From positions 266,015 to 330,014 of the forward strand of contig NVXD01000016.1 of assembly GCA_002746415.1 (NCBI GenBank): a DNA stretch of 64,000 nucleotides. The letters are read 5' to 3'. Of this stretch, positions 43,050 to 51,880 are shown piece after piece; the first letter of the stretch is position 1, and each line of letters begins with the position of its first letter. The notes below the pieces were generated by a model that had not been told where the DNA came from, did no database searches, and worked only from the letters and a program-made list of their open reading frames with translations. Source of the DNA: Flavobacteriaceae bacterium. GTDB lineage: Bacteria; Bacteroidota; Bacteroidia; Flavobacteriales; Flavobacteriaceae. The translations under genes were made by a program, and so were the position numbers.

Positions 43050-44357
43050 TTAAAGTCTTACAATTTTGGCTCCTATTGCTCGTAAACGAGTATCAATATC
43101 TTCATATCCACGATCTATTTGTTCAATATTATGAATCGTAGATGTGCCTTTTGCGGATAAAGCAGCTATCAATAAAGAGACTCCTGCTCTAATATCTGGT
43201 GACACCATAGTGGTTGCCTTAAGACTGGATTTAAAGTCATGCCCCATCACAGTAGCTCTATGTGGGTCACACAAAATTATTTTCGCTCCCATGTCTATCA
43301 ACTTATCTACAAAAAACAATCGGCTTTCAAACATTTTTTGATGGATGAGTACCTCCCCTTTTGCCTGCGTAGAAACAACCAAAATAATACTCAATAAATC
43401 TGGTGTAAGTCCAGGCCATGGAGCATCTGCAATAGTTAATATAGAACCATCTATATAATTCTGTATTTCATACCCATCCTTATGCTCTGGAATAAAAATA
43501 TCTTCACCACGGCGCTCCAAAGTAATTCCTAGTTTTCCAAAAATTGTTGGTATTTGCCCTAAGTCATCCCAACTCACATTTTTAATGGTAAGTTCACTTT
43601 TGGTCATGGCAGCAAGTCCGATCCAGCTTCCAATTTCAATCATATCAGGCAGCATTCTATGTTCTGTGCCTCCCAGCTCATCTACACCTTTAATGACTAA
43701 CAAGTTAGAACCAACTCCAGAAATATTGGCTCCCATACGGTTCAACATCTTACAAAGTTGTTGTAAATAAGGCTCACATGCAGCATTATAAATGGTAGTT
43801 GTTCCTTCGGCTAATACAGCTGCCATAACAATATTTGCAGTGCCAGTAACAGAAGCTTCATCCAAAAGCATATAGGTGCCTTTCAGTTTTTTTGCTTCAA
43901 CACCATAAAAATTTTCTTCTTTATTGTACCGGAATTCGGCTCCAAGATTAATAAATCCTTCAAAATGCGTATCTAATCTCCTTCTGCCAATTTTATCACC
44001 TCCAGGTTTGGGAATATATCCTTTACCAAAACGACCCAATAAAGGACCAACCAACATGATAGAACCTCTAAGTCCTCCACCGTCTTTCTTAAACTGTTCA
44101 GATTGCAGGTATTCCATGTTCACATCATCCGCTCTGAATGTGTAAGACCCTTTTCCTTTCTTCCTGATTTTTACCCCTAAATCTTCTAATAGTGATATTA
44201 ATTTATTAACATCCACAATATCAGGGATGTTATTTATGGTCACATCTTCTGAAGTTAAAAGTACCGCACAAAGAATTTGCAATGCTTCATTTTTGGCGCC
44301 CTGAGGTGTTATCTCCCCATGTAGTTTATGGCCACCTTCAATTTTAAACGTTCCCAT
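43050..44357 (-). CDS. murA: UDP-N-acetylglucosamine 1-carboxyvinyltransferase MurA, Asp at the active-site Cys position
   Basis: A 435-residue enolpyruvyl transferase that starts peptidoglycan precursor synthesis. The N-terminal QGAKNEALQILCA has the conserved KN (22-23), and the C-terminal part has TDIRAGVSLLIAALSAKG-like DIRAGVSLLIAAL. The loop normally reading PGGCxIGxRP reads PGGDKIGRRRLDTH here, so Asp121 replaces the cysteine that fosfomycin alkylates. Cys-to-Asp MurA enzymes are active and fosfomycin-insensitive in other bacteria. It lies 14 bases downstream of the DUF4290 gene stop on the same strand. Confidence 0.95.
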   Translation of the reverse strand: MGTFKIEGGHKLHGEITPQGAKNEALQILCAVLLTSEDVTINNIPDIVDVNKLISLLEDLGVKIRKKGKGSYTFRADDVNMEYLQSEQFKKDGGGLRGSIMLVGPLLGRFGKGYIPKPGGDKIGRRRLDTHFEGFINLGAEFRYNKEENFYGVEAKKLKGTYMLLDEASVTGTANIVMAAVLAEGTTTIYNAACEPYLQQLCKMLNRMGANISGVGSNLLVIKGVDELGGTEHRMLPDMIEIGSWIGLAAMTKSELTIKNVSWDDLGQIPTIFGKLGITLERRGEDIFIPEHKDGYEIQNYIDGSILTIADAPWPGLTPDLLSIILVVSTQAKGEVLIHQKMFESRLFFVDKLIDMGAKIILCDPHRATVMGHDFKSSLKATTMVSPDIRAGVSLLIAALSAKGTSTIHNIEQIDRGYEDIDTRLRAIGAKIVRL

Positions 44358-44371
44358 TTATGGTAAAAAAA

Positions 44372-45034
44372 TTAATACCGTTTTTTACCACGGTTATTAT
44401 TATTTCTTTGATTTTGGTGCTTTTTTCCAGTATTGCTCCTACTGGATTTAACAAGTTTATTTTTAAGAAATTGAGCACTGTCTGTAAGTGTTACTTCAGC
44501 TGCCGCCAAATCAATTTTCCCATCACTCAACTCCATCAAATGCTTAAAAATCGCCGAATCATCTACAGTATCTTTATTCCAATTTAAATAACACTTTTTC
44601 ATGTGGTTGGCAATAGCATATTCCAAACCATCTCTCATATTTCCTTTTTCCCAGCTTATGGCAACATCTACCATACGCTTTATATTATTACCATAGAAAC
44701 GGTATTTAGGAAAATTTTGAGGATAGTCCAAAGGCTCTGGCCTTTCTTTCAACATTTCCTCTGTAGTAATGGGAAATGGTGAATCTACCTCTAAATTAAA
44801 ATTTGACATGATAAACAATTGGTCCCATAGTTTATGCTGAAAGTCTGGCACATCTCTCAAATGAGGTTGAAGATTACCCATTACGCTAATAATGGATTGT
44901 GCTACCTTGTTTCTTTCGTCACGATCAGCAATAGATACGGCATGGTCCACCATTTTTTGAAAATGACGTCCATATTCTGGAATAATGAGGTGTGAACGCT
45001 CAGTATTATATTCTAAATTTTCTACTAAATTCAA
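44372..45034 (-). CDS. DUF4290-family protein
   Basis: A 220-residue cytoplasmic protein of the Bacteroidota-specific DUF4290 family: LEYNTERSHLIIPEYGRHFQKMV, YPQNFPKYRFYGNNI and AISWEKGNMRDGLEYAIANHMKKCYLNWN (short segments). The C-terminus is a low-complexity basic tail rich in Asn/Arg/Lys. The only start after an in-frame stop is TTG at 45034. It is coupled to murA 14 bases downstream, a conserved order in flavobacteria. Confidence 0.88.
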   Translation of the reverse strand: MNLVENLEYNTERSHLIIPEYGRHFQKMVDHAVSIADRDERNKVAQSIISVMGNLQPHLRDVPDFQHKLWDQLFIMSNFNLEVDSPFPITTEEMLKERPEPLDYPQNFPKYRFYGNNIKRMVDVAISWEKGNMRDGLEYAIANHMKKCYLNWNKDTVDDSAIFKHLMELSDGKIDLAAAEVTLTDSAQFLKNKLVKSSRSNTGKKHQNQRNNNNRGKKRY

Positions 45035-45119
45035 ATTGAAGTTTTTTACTTAAAAATTGTATAATGGAAGTGTACTTATAACGGTTGCAAATTAACAAAA
45101 TTATGCCACAAATACTATT

Positions 45120-45407
45120 TTATAATGAGATAACCCCTTTTACCTTGCCTACTTCTTTATATTTTGCGATGACTTCGTCCGGCCCTTGCATGTTTACGGT
45201 AACAGAAATACTAGTATATTTCCCCTTTTTTGACTGTTTAGATGTAATGACAGCACCTGTATTATCAAAAACATGATTAATTTCTTCAATTTTAGAGACA
45301 TCAGTAGGTACAATGAATTTATACAGATAATCTGCTGGCCAACTACCATACGCATCCAATTGCTTCTTTAATCTGTTATAGAACTCCTCGGTTTTTTCTG
45401 TTTCCAT
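45120..45407 (-). CDS. DUF493/YbeD-like small protein
   Basis: A 95-residue protein with a ferredoxin-like fold of the DUF493 type: FYNRLKKQLDAYGSWPADYLYKFIVP and YTSISVTVNMQGPDEVIAKYKEVGKVKGVISL (shorter in each motif). The ATG at 45407 is preferred to the longer frame, which would add 12 residues. Probably a regulatory or lipoate-related accessory protein; the exact role is unknown. Divergent from the ATPase gene at 45496. Confidence 0.82.
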   Translation of the reverse strand: METEKTEEFYNRLKKQLDAYGSWPADYLYKFIVPTDVSKIEEINHVFDNTGAVITSKQSKKGKYTSISVTVNMQGPDEVIAKYKEVGKVKGVISL

Positions 45408-45465
45408 TGCAAGGTTTTCGCAAATATACTCCAACATCATCAATTTTTTAGTCTAGCAAGGATTT

Positions 45466-45479
45466 CATTACTTTTGCTA
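45466..45479 (+). promoter_or_regulatory. Bacteroidota -7 element before the P-loop ATPase gene
   Basis: TACTTTTG fits TAnnTTTG exactly and lies about 20 bases before the TTG start at 45496, giving a very short 5' leader. Confidence 0.5.
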
Positions 45480-45495
45480 TGTAAAACTGCATTTT

Positions 45496-46053
45496 TTGAA
45501 TTCGAAAAGAATAGTCATCACTGGTGGTCCAGGAACTGGAAAAACTTCAATTATAAATAAATTGGAGGAATTAGGTTTTTATTGCTTTCATGAAATCATT
45601 AGAAGCATGACCTTAAAAGCAAAAGAAGAAGGAAATCCAGATACTTTTATTTCCAATCCCTTGGCATTTGTAACTGACCCGTTTGAATTTAATAAACAAT
45701 TGCTGAATGGCAGGTTGGAGCAATATAAAAAAGGTGAAGAAATTAATGCAGAATCCATTTTTTATGATAGAGCCACCCCAGATGTGTTGGCATATATGAA
45801 TCATTTCAATCAACCCTATGGTAAAGATTTTATGGAAACATGTAAGTCCCATAGGTATGATACCATATTTCTGCTTCCGCCATGGGAGGCTATCTATATA
45901 TCTGATAATGAAAGACTTGAAAGTTTCGAGGAAGCCCTCTTGATTCACAATCGGTTAGAGAAAATTTATACTGACTTAGGGTACACGGTAATTGAAGTCC
46001 CTATTGGTAAGGTTAGTGAAAGAATCCAATTTATACTCGAAAAAATAAAATAG
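45496..46053 (+). CDS. P-loop AAA_28-type ATPase/kinase
   Basis: A 185-residue NTPase starting MNSKRIVITGGPGTGKTSIIN (Walker A GGPGTGKTS). It continues with FYDRATPDVLAYMNHF and a lid-like C-terminal half ending ERIQFILEKIK. Related proteins are nucleoside-kinase-like; the substrate is unknown. The only start with a nearby promoter element is TTG at 45496; no ATG lies between the promoter and Walker A. It overlaps the recQ GTG by one base. Confidence 0.78.
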   Translation: MNSKRIVITGGPGTGKTSIINKLEELGFYCFHEIIRSMTLKAKEEGNPDTFISNPLAFVTDPFEFNKQLLNGRLEQYKKGEEINAESIFYDRATPDVLAYMNHFNQPYGKDFMETCKSHRYDTIFLLPPWEAIYISDNERLESFEEALLIHNRLEKIYTDLGYTVIEVPIGKVSERIQFILEKIK

Positions 46054-47950
46054 TGCATAGAGACCCAAAAGACATTTTATTGCACTATTGGGGCTTTACA
46101 GAATTTAAAAGCTCGCAAGAAAAGGTGATTGATGCCATTATAAATGGACAAGATGTTCTTGCTTTACTTCCAACTGGCGGAGGCAAATCTATCTGTTATC
46201 AAATACCGGCTTTAACACGTGATGGGATTTGCATCGTAGTATCACCATTAATAGCATTGATTCAAAACCAAGTAGCCAATTTAAAAAAAAGAGGCATTAA
46301 AGCTATAGCGCTTACTGGAGGTATTCCACAAGGAGAAATCATTGACCTTTTAGACAACTGTCTCTATGGTAACTATAAATTTCTATACCTCTCCCCTGAA
46401 CGCTTAGAACAAGAAATGGTAAGGAATAGGATTCAACAAATGAATGTGAACTTAATTGCCATTGATGAGGCACATTGTATTTCTCAATGGGGAAATGATT
46501 TTAGACCAGCATATCTTAAGTGTTCAATTTTAAAAAGACTTGCGCCCCAGGCACCGGTAGTAGCCCTTACAGCAACAGCTACAACCAAGGTTGCTGAAGA
46601 CATTATAGATTATCTTGAGCTGATTGCACCCGAAATCATTAAAACTTCTTTTTCTAGAGACAATATTTCATTTAATGTGGTTTGGGAACAGGATAAACGA
46701 TATCAACTTCAGCTTCTTTGTTCTAAGGCATTAAAAAGTGTTATCGTTTATGTGCGTTCTAGACGGTTGGCAGAAGAAACCGCCAATTATTTAAACCAGA
46801 ACAGCTGTAATGCGGACTACTTTCATGGTGGCATGAGTAAAAAACAAAAGCAGAACACCTTAAATGATTGGTTAGAAAACAGCACTCAAATCATTGTGGC
46901 TACCAATGCTTTTGGTATGGGGATAGACAAACCAGATGTAACCTTGGTAGTGCATTACCAAATTCCAGATAGTATAGAAAATTATTTTCAAGAAGCAGGA
47001 AGGGCTGGTAGGGATGGTAATCCTGCTAGAGCAATTCTAATTACTAATAAGAATGATGAGCAGCAAGTACAGAAACAATTTCTAAGTGTAATTCCTGATG
47101 TTCCCTTTATTAAAACACTATACCAAAAGCTTAATAGTTATTTTCAGGTAGCATATGGGGAAGGCAATGATGAAACATTTCAATTTAAATTCAATGCGTT
47201 TTGTGAAACCTATAAATTGAATTCAATTCTTAGCTATAATGGATTACGCCTTTTAGACCAAAACTCTGTTATAGCATTATCAGAAACATTTTCTAAAAAA
47301 ACAGCCATTCAATTCATTGCTCCTAAAAATGGGTTATTTAACTACTTGGAGATACATAAAACAATTGCTCCAGTCATTCAAACAATTTTGAGAACCTATG
47401 GAGGGGTATATGATTATCCCACTAAAATAAACCCATTATTGATTTCAAAGAAGGCTGCCGTGTCTGAAAATGAAGTTTTTAAGGCATTAGAGCAAATGCA
47501 TAAAGATGATATCATAACCTATCAAAATAAACAAGGGGATATAGAAATTACATTCTTGGTCCCAAGAGAAGATGATCGTACTATAAATCGTTTTGCCAAA
47601 AAAATAGCGGTTCAAAAAGAAAATAAAATCAATAATGTAAAAAGCATGTTAGACTACATAAACAATGACAGCCTATGTAGAAGCATACAATTATTGACCT
47701 ATTTTGATGAAAAAAGCAAAGAAAAATGTGGTATTTGTGATGTATGTTCAAGAGAAGAATACCCAACACAAGAAATATTAAACACAATTTAAAAAATATC
47801 ATACAAGCATTGAAAAAGAAACATAGTTCTTCAAGAGAATTAATACGCACCTTAGGCTATAAAGAGACCTTTATGCTATCTATTATTCAAAAATTATTGG
47901 AAAATGGAGCGATTACAATCAATACAAAAAACGAATACCAACTTATATAA
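46053..47950 (+). pseudogene. recQ: RecQ-family DNA helicase with a C-terminal frameshift
   Basis: ATP-dependent 3'-5' DNA helicase. LLPTGGGKSICYQIPAL (Walker A), IDEAHCISQWG (DEAH), ALTATAT and FGMGIDKPDVTLVVHYQIP (motif VI) are present, and the zinc-binding cysteines in CGICDVCSREE close the RQC region. Frame 1 stops at 47792 (579 residues). The usual winged-helix tail continues from about 47777 in the -1 frame (HNLKNIIQALKKK, ELIRTLGYKETFMLSII, NTKNEYQLI) and ends at 47950, 1 base before fmt. One missing base, plausibly an A of the run at 47775-47778, explains it. The GTG start overlaps the preceding stop. It may be a sequencing error. Confidence 0.85.
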
Positions 47951-47951
47951 A

Positions 47952-48899
47952 ATGGAAAAATTACGAATCGTATTTATGGGTACACCAGAATTTGCCGTGG
48001 CAACTTTGGATAAATTGTTCCAAAATTCTTATCATATAGTTGGGGTAGTAACTGCACCAGACAAGCCAGCTGGGAGAGGAAGAAAACTAAACGAGTCTGC
48101 AGTGAAAAAATATGCAGTAGCCCAACATATTAAAGTATTGCAACCAACCAACCTTAAGAATGAGGCTTTTCTTGAAGAGTTGTCACTTCTAAAACCAAAC
48201 TTAATGGTTGTTGTGGCTTTTAGAATGTTACCCAAAGTGGTATGGAGTATACCTAAATATGGCACATTTAATTTACACGCTTCTTTACTTCCCAATTATA
48301 GGGGAGCAGCGCCTATTAATTGGGCCATTATTAACGGAGAAACAGAAACTGGAGCCACCACTTTTTTCATTGACGAAAAAATTGACACTGGGGAAATAAT
48401 TCTTCAAGAAAGAACATTAATAACCAATAATGATACGGCTGGTGCTTTGCATGATAACTTAATGGAGCTAGGAGCCACTCTTGTTCATAAAACAGTGCAG
48501 CTAATTGAGACGGGAACGGTAACTCCGGTTAAGCAAAAAGAAACCACAGCGTTAAAACCCGCACATAAAATACATAAAGAAACCTGTAGAATAAATTGGG
48601 AACTATCCATAAATGAAGTTTACAACCATATACGTGGATTAAGTCCTTACCCCACAGCATGGACTAATTTAATTGATGAGGGGAAAAATATGCCCGTTAA
48701 AATATATAAAGCAACCAAAGAATTGGAAGAACATACTATAAAAAACGGGATTCTCGTAGCAACCAAAAAAGATTTGAAAGTTGCAGTTCAAGGTGGGTTC
48801 ATAAATCTATTAGAAATACAATTGCCAGGGAAAAGAAAAATGGCAGTTAAAGAAGTGCTTAATGGGTTAAAGCTGTCCGAAAAAGCATATGTACTGTAA
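47952..48899 (+). CDS. fmt: Methionyl-tRNA formyltransferase
   Basis: A 315-residue enzyme that formylates initiator Met-tRNA. RIVFMGTPEFAVATLDKLF, VTAPDKPAGRGRKLNESAVK, HASLLPNYRGAAPINWAII and GETETGATTFFIDEKIDTGEI are all present, with a C-terminal OB-like domain. The ATG at 47952 follows the frameshifted recQ tail by 1 base; the upstream extension in the ORF reads into that tail and is rejected. Confidence 0.95.
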   Translation: MEKLRIVFMGTPEFAVATLDKLFQNSYHIVGVVTAPDKPAGRGRKLNESAVKKYAVAQHIKVLQPTNLKNEAFLEELSLLKPNLMVVVAFRMLPKVVWSIPKYGTFNLHASLLPNYRGAAPINWAIINGETETGATTFFIDEKIDTGEIILQERTLITNNDTAGALHDNLMELGATLVHKTVQLIETGTVTPVKQKETTALKPAHKIHKETCRINWELSINEVYNHIRGLSPYPTAWTNLIDEGKNMPVKIYKATKELEEHTIKNGILVATKKDLKVAVQGGFINLLEIQLPGKRKMAVKEVLNGLKLSEKAYVL

Positions 48900-48946
48900 A
48901 CCCTTGCTACCACTAGGCTGAGAAGAAACGTAAAAAACCCCCTACT

Positions 48947-48975
48947 TTATCAACAAACACCCAAAGTTATCAACA
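48947..48975. promoter_or_regulatory. Paired TTATCAACA boxes
   Basis: TTATCAACA at 48947-48955 and 48967-48975, 20 bases apart, one mismatch from the DnaA box TTATCCACA, upstream of the HU promoter. Function uncertain. Confidence 0.3.
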
Positions 48976-48996
48976 AAAATGGGGATTTACTGGGGT

Positions 48997-49031
48997 TTTG
49001 CTTGCAATAATGACAAATCCGTATAAATTTG
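48997..49031 (+). promoter_or_regulatory. Promoter of the HU gene
   Basis: TTTG (48997-49000) and TAAATTTG (49024-49031) form a -33/-7 pair of the flavobacterial type, with a 23-base spacer, about 45 bases before the ATG. Confidence 0.65.
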
Positions 49032-49074
49032 TTGAGATATAAATTATTTTAACAACAATTAATTTACTTACATT

Positions 49075-49347
49075 ATGAACAAAACAGAATTAATCGACGC
49101 TATGGCGGCAGATTCAGGCATCACTAAAGCGGCTGCAAAAAAAGCATTGGAATCTTTCTTAGGAAATGTTGAAGGGTCACTTAAAAAAGGTGGTAGAGTT
49201 TCTTTAGTAGGTTTTGGATCTTGGTCAGTTTCTAGAAGAAATGCTAGAGACGGGAGAAATCCTCAAACTGGAGCTACAATCAAAATTGCAGCTAAAAATG
49301 TTGTTAAGTTTAAAGCAGGTGCTGAGTTAGGCAAGGCAGTAAACTAA
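49075..49347 (+). CDS. HU-family DNA-binding protein
   Basis: A 90-residue nucleoid protein: MNKTELIDAMAADSGITKAAAKKAL (N-terminal helices), VSLVGFGSWSVSRRNARDGRNPQTGATIKIAAKNVVKFKAG (the beta arm with RNPQTG; short motif quoted). Single-gene unit with its own promoter and terminator; abundant DNA-bending protein. Confidence 0.95.
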   Translation: MNKTELIDAMAADSGITKAAAKKALESFLGNVEGSLKKGGRVSLVGFGSWSVSRRNARDGRNPQTGATIKIAAKNVVKFKAGAELGKAVN

Positions 49348-49371
49348 ACCATATCAATTAAATATATAGAA

Positions 49372-49402
49372 AGCATTTCCCCTAAAGGAAATGCTTTTTT
49401 TG
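49372..49402 (+). terminator. Terminator of the HU gene
   Basis: AGCATTTCC (49372-49380) with GGAAATGCT (49387-49395), then T7. Confidence 0.93.
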
Positions 49403-49465
49403 TTAAATTGTCTTTGATAATTATAGGATTTATCTTATATTTAAGATATATCATACCTCACTATT

Positions 49466-50026
49466 ATGCATGATTCTCGTCCAAAAAAAGGTGAACTATT
49501 AATTGCTGAACCAACTCTTACAGGAGATGTTTCTTTTAATAGATCAGTTGTGCTATTAGCGGAACATAATGATGAGGGGTCTGTGGGGTTTATTTTAAAC
49601 AAACCTTTGGACTATGATGTAAGTGATTTAATTGGCGATATAAATGTCCCTTTCCAAGTATTTAATGGTGGTCCTGTTGAACAAGACAATCTATATTTTA
49701 TCCATAAAGTACCACATTTAATAGAGGACAGTATTGAAATCTCTAACGGAATTTATTGGGGTGGTAATTTTGAAAAAACTGTGGCTTTAATTAATAAGAA
49801 ATTGATAACCCCAAATGATATCCGCTTTTTTTTAGGGTACACAGGTTGGGATTCTCTTCAATTACATCAAGAACTAAGTTCTAAATCATGGGTGGTTGTA
49901 CAAAACAAGTACAAGAGCAGTATCATTCAAAAGTCAACCAATGCCTTTTGGAAAGAGAAAATGATTGAATTAGGAGGCGATTATCTTTTATTTTCAAATT
50001 CCCCTGAAAATCCAAACCTCAATTAG
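49466..50026 (+). CDS. YqgE/AlgH-family protein
   Basis: A 186-residue protein: KKGELLIAEPTLTGDVSFNRSVVLLAEHNDEGSVGFILNKPL (short motifs GELLIAEPTL and GSVGFILNKPL), NGGPVEQDNLYFIH and FLGYTGWDSLQLHQEL are diagnostic. Function uncharacterised, broadly conserved. Its last 4 bases overlap the convergent aminotransferase stop. Confidence 0.93.
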   Translation: MHDSRPKKGELLIAEPTLTGDVSFNRSVVLLAEHNDEGSVGFILNKPLDYDVSDLIGDINVPFQVFNGGPVEQDNLYFIHKVPHLIEDSIEISNGIYWGGNFEKTVALINKKLITPNDIRFFLGYTGWDSLQLHQELSSKSWVVVQNKYKSSIIQKSTNAFWKEKMIELGGDYLLFSNSPENPNLN

Positions 50027-50871
50027 TTTAGTTCAGCTTCTTGATTTAGTTTTTTTAATAAACCTTCTGCTATAACGGTCTTAAATTCTTTCTTTCTATA
50101 TTTTGTAATGGGTTGAATTCCTACAATGCTGTTTGTAATAAAAAGTTCATCAGCTTTTTGTAGTTCAAAGGCCGAGACAGACCCTTCTTCAATGCTATAA
50201 TCGGCATCTTTAGAAACAATAGCTATTATTTTTTTTCTTATAATTCCATTCAAGCATCCGTCTCTCTTAGAAGGAGTTTTAATCGTAGTACCCTTTACTA
50301 CAAAAATATTGCCATTAAGAGCCTCTACCACCTGTTTATTTCCATTGAGCAACAAACAGTTGTCGTAGCCATTCTCCTTGGCATAAATGCTTCCTACAAC
50401 GTTAATAGCCCTATTATTGGTCTTAAGGTTAGACAACATATCCGCATTAACGTAAAAATCCTTAAAAAGCTCAACCTCATAAGCACTATTGCTAATCATG
50501 TAAAATGAGGAGGACAATTCAGTTGCTTCTATTGTATAGGAAATCCCATTATCCTCGGGCAAATAAAACCCGCCATTATTCCTAAACACGGTAAAGCGTA
50601 CACGAGCGGCTTGGTTGCTGTTCAACTTATTTGAACTGATTGTTTCCATAATCTGGTTTTCCAAAAATTCCATGGTGAAATTCATAGGGATTTCCATACG
50701 TAAAATGCGCATGGATGCCATTAACCTTAAATAGTGGTCTTCCCAAAAAACCACGCTGCCATTAACAACTCTAATAGTTTCAAATAAAGCATCGCCATAC
50801 CTTAATCCCCTATTTTCGTGATTTAAATAAAATGCATCCTTTGGTAGGATTTTACCAGAAAAATTAACCAT
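50023..50871 (-). CDS. Class IV PLP aminotransferase (PabC/IlvE-like)
   Basis: A 282-residue fold-type IV enzyme. NHENRGLRYGDALFETIRVVNG is the N-terminal signature, LKTNNRAINVVGSIYAKENGYDNCLLLN carries the PLP lysine (in LKTNNR), and GCLNGIIRKKI and ELFITNSIVGIQPI follow. It could be aminodeoxychorismate lyase or a branched-chain aminotransferase; the short length favours PabC. A terminator hairpin ends right at its start codon. Confidence 0.82.
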   Translation of the reverse strand: MVNFSGKILPKDAFYLNHENRGLRYGDALFETIRVVNGSVVFWEDHYLRLMASMRILRMEIPMNFTMEFLENQIMETISSNKLNSNQAARVRFTVFRNNGGFYLPEDNGISYTIEATELSSSFYMISNSAYEVELFKDFYVNADMLSNLKTNNRAINVVGSIYAKENGYDNCLLLNGNKQVVEALNGNIFVVKGTTIKTPSKRDGCLNGIIRKKIIAIVSKDADYSIEEGSVSAFELQKADELFITNSIVGIQPITKYRKKEFKTVIAEGLLKKLNQEAELN

Positions 50872-50897
50872 AAAAAAAGCCTTGAAAAATTCAAGGC
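50872..50897 (-). terminator. Terminator directly before the class IV aminotransferase start
   Basis: On the minus strand, an 8-bp stem GCCTTGAA/TTCAAGGC with a 3-base loop is followed by T7 and then immediately the ATG. It ends the START-domain gene transcript or attenuates the downstream gene. Confidence 0.8.
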
Positions 50898-50924
50898 CAA
50901 ATATAATCTTATTCTGTATAAATT

Positions 50925-51308
50925 CTAGGTTGAGCCCAATACATGTTTTAAATCAGATATTTGATTTGTCCATAGCATTTTTGATTCTTCCAATTCATCT
51001 TCGTCAGCAAAATCTGTAATAAACAAGGACACATCCTTGGTTATTTCATCAACAATGATTTTCATTTCAAAAAAATCATCATCCTCATTCTCTTCCCAAG
51101 AAAATTTAACAAACTCATCGTTTTTCTTTTTCAAAAGTTTGGCATCTTCTTCAGAACCATCCCAAATAAAACTGAAAATTTCACCTCTGGAATTTACATT
51201 GTCTGCAAACCATTCTGAAAGCCCAGATGGTGTAGATATATATTGATATAATAATTGTGGAGACGATTGTATTACAAACTCAATCTCAAATTTAATTTTT
51301 TCGTTCAT
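50925..51308 (-). CDS. START-like/SRPBCC-domain protein
   Basis: A 127-residue AHSA1/START-like protein: KFEIEFVIQSSPQLLYQYISTPSGLSEWFADNVNSRG (short motif SPQLLYQYISTPSGLSEWF) and an acidic middle, ending LWTNQISDLKHVLGS. Typical hydrophobic-ligand cavity fold, conserved in flavobacteria without known function. Transcription appears to end at the hairpin 30 bases downstream. Confidence 0.82.
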   Translation of the reverse strand: MNEKIKFEIEFVIQSSPQLLYQYISTPSGLSEWFADNVNSRGEIFSFIWDGSEEDAKLLKKKNDEFVKFSWEENEDDDFFEMKIIVDEITKDVSLFITDFADEDELEESKMLWTNQISDLKHVLGST

Positions 51309-51436
51309 TCCAATTACTTTTTCCTATGGGCAATATATATATTTCTTTATGATAAAAAAACAAAACCTACATAATAATTTATTGGACTTATGTTGATGGA
51401 GCAAAAATTAAATTTTATATTTGCAGCCGTTTAAAT

Positions 51437-51510
51437 GGCGAGGTAGCTCAGTTGGTTAGAGCGTCGGATTCATAACCCGGAGGTCGGGGGATCGTGCCCC
51501 CCTCTCGCTA
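51437..51510 (+). tRNA. tRNA-Met (anticodon CAT, elongator type)
   Basis: A 74-nt cloverleaf with anticodon loop TTCATAA. The acceptor GGCGAGG pairs with TCTCGCT, using G-U wobbles at 1-72 and 7-66. The T stem is GGGGG/CCCCC, but the T loop reads ATCGTGC, so position 54 is A and 58 is T, the reverse of the usual T54-A58 pair. No CCA encoded. A terminator follows. Confidence 0.93.
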
Positions 51511-51526
51511 CAAGTAAACAAAGGAA

Positions 51527-51557
51527 AACCCAAGATATATGTCTTGGGTTTTTTTGT
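51527..51557 (+). terminator. Terminator of tRNA-Met
   Basis: AACCCAAGA (51527-51535) with TCTTGGGTT (51542-51550), then a T run. Confidence 0.9.
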
Positions 51558-51790
51558 GGTAGTATTTACCTAGTAATTAAGAACTTCAATTTTAATTAGG
51601 GGACTCCTCTAAGATGCTCTTTTTGTTAAACTTACCTTTTTTTTATCTTTGATTACGAATGCTAAGTTTGCAACTTCTCATGCATACTCTAAAATCATTT
51701 ATTACATACTACATTGATGTTATAGACTTCACGGATCGGATTTCATATAACGGCGTGGCATGGTTAAAGCATTATTGTTGTTCATTTATG

Positions 51791-51840
51791 GTTCGAAGTT
51801 GCAAACTTCGAACAGCAAAGTTGCAAACTTCGCACAGCGG
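51791..51840. repeat. Palindromic repeat family B, left copy
   Basis: GTTCGAAGTT-GCA-AACTTCGAAC is a perfect 10-bp inverted repeat (51791-51813). A second AAGTT-GCA-AACTT unit followed by CGCACAGC comes after it. The same units occur at 60.5 kb and 62.1 kb. It lies just after the end of the filament operon. The rest of 51558-51880 shows no gene. Confidence 0.75.
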
Positions 51841-51880
51841 AGTTAGAATATGCATTAATTGCAAAATGAAAAATAGTCCC

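Noticed and set aside
47744..47950. Programmed frameshift in recQ
   Set aside because: No slippery heptamer or downstream pseudoknot is visible; a single lost base explains the frame change better.
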